Made by a program: the position numbers and the translations under genes. From assembly GCA_021772355.1 (NCBI GenBank), contig JAJFMB010000195.1, forward strand, positions 1 through 5,972: a stretch of DNA of 5,972 nt, given 5' to 3'. Position 1 is the first letter of the stretch. Every line of letters begins with the position of its first letter. Source of the stretch: Chlamydiota bacterium (lineage in GTDB: Bacteria > Chlamydiota > Chlamydiia > Chlamydiales > JAJFMB01). Below, piece by piece: positions 5,497 to 5,972 of the stretch. The notes beneath the pieces were generated by a model that saw only the letters and a list, made by a program, of their open reading frames with translations, did no database searches and was not told the DNA's origin.

Positions 5497-5972
5497 TTAA
5501 TCCCTTTCCTTAATTTTCGAACGTACAGGCGTTTAATACGATTAGGTTCACTCGAAAGCACTTGAAATAGAAAACTATCTGTTTCGAATGTCGATCCACT
5601 TTTTGGAATTGTTCCCATTTGTTCTGTTAACCACCCGCCAATCGTTACCATGTTAGTAGGACTTGTGAGATGGGCATCAAAGAGCTGGTTAAAGTCTGTT
5701 AGTTCGAGCTTGCCACTGGCGATGATTTCATTTTTTCCAGCTTTGGTATAGAGGCCAAGCTGGTCCCGCCTATCAACAATTTCTCCAACTACAATTTCCA
5801 CGAGATCTTCTCTTGTAACTAAACCGGAGATAGAGCCGTACTCATCCACTACTATTGCAATGACATTTTTAGTTTCATCTAGCTGCTTGAGCAGGGTGCG
5901 CGCTAATGTTGTTTCAGGAACAAAGAAGGGTTTAGTTAAGAGGGATATAACGTCCATTGGTTGTTTCATTTC
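5493..5972 (-). CDS. CNNM/CorC-type protein, C-terminal part (5' end outside window)
   Basis: About 159 codons are visible; the frame stays open through the right edge, so the Met near 5969 is probably internal. The fragment contains most of the second CBS motif (about residues 12-70 counted from that Met), with the canonical IVVDEYGSISGLVTREDLVE and VGEIVDR, then a full CorC_HlyC (transporter-associated) domain (about 78-155), with DFNQLFDAHL, IGGWLTEQMGTIPKSGSTF and NRIKRLYVRKL. The membrane domain and CBS1 would lie beyond the window. Unlike its downstream paralogue it keeps the T-x-x-D nucleotide-binding motif. Its stop overlaps the next start in ATGA, so the two are almost certainly co-translated. 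In C. trachomatis a similar pair (CT256/CT257) lies beside the nifS-like gene, as I recall. Function in cation export or homeostasis at the inner membrane is inferred from the family. Confidence 0.9.
   Translation of the reverse strand, partial: EMKQPMDVISLLTKPFFVPETTLARTLLKQLDETKNVIAIVVDEYGSISGLVTREDLVEIVVGEIVDRRDQLGLYTKAGKNEIIASGKLELTDFNQLFDAHLTSPTNMVTIGGWLTEQMGTIPKSGSTFETDSFLFQVLSSEPNRIKRLYVRKLRKGIK
5501..5510 (-). promoter_or_regulatory. Strong ribosome binding site for the complete CNNM gene
   Basis: Read on the minus strand, AGGAAAGGGA ends four bases before the ATG at 5496-5494. This purine-rich run lies inside the last codons of the upstream paralogue and supports the chosen start, where TGA (stop) and ATG (start) share bases at 5493-5496. 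It is the clearest Shine-Dalgarno in the window; the plus-strand genes have weak ones. Confidence 0.7.

Overview
The window most likely comes from a member of the Chlamydiota, probably one of the environmental (amoeba- or animal-associated) lineages rather than Chlamydia itself. The main reason is gene order. A PP2C-type phosphatase followed by a NifS-like cysteine desulfurase, meeting tail to tail a tandem pair of CNNM/CorC ("TlyC-like") membrane proteins, is the arrangement I recall for CT259-CT258-CT257-CT256 of C. trachomatis. This is recollection of synteny, not a search, and the species cannot be named. Base composition is moderately AT-rich, coding density is very high, and genes overlap or nearly touch almost everywhere.

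Layout. Positions 3-1020 (+) hold the last 45 codons of an unrecognised gene. It overlaps a CPBP/CAAX-type intramembrane metalloprotease with all its glutamate-zinc motifs (about 130-1017). Ten bases later a secreted serpin begins (1028-2227, +), with a Sec signal peptide, an inhibitory-type hinge and a predicted Lys P1 residue. These three genes look like one transcription unit. The only sizeable intergenic space, about 130 AT-rich bases (2228-2361), contains a good sigma-70-like promoter (TTGAAA, 17 bases, TATATT) for the next unit: the PP2C phosphatase (2362-3138, +) and a cysteine desulfurase that overlaps its end by 29 bases (3110-4255, +). On the minus strand, two CNNM/CorC paralogues are coupled by an ATGA overlap: a complete one (4261-5496) and, upstream of it, the C-terminal half of another that leaves the window at the right edge (5493-5972). 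The convergent genes are only 5 bases apart.

How the genes fit together. The right two thirds look like conserved core chlamydial functions: Ser/Thr dephosphorylation, sulfur mobilisation, and a possible divalent-cation transporter pair. The left third looks accessory: an intramembrane protease beside an exported protease inhibitor. The points most worth a second look are the exported serpin and its predicted specificity, its pairing with a membrane protease, the replacement of a PLP-contacting Gln by Ala in the cysteine desulfurase, and the eroded nucleotide-binding motif in one of the two CNNM paralogues. I found no RNA genes, mobile elements, CRISPR arrays or convincing intrinsic terminators.
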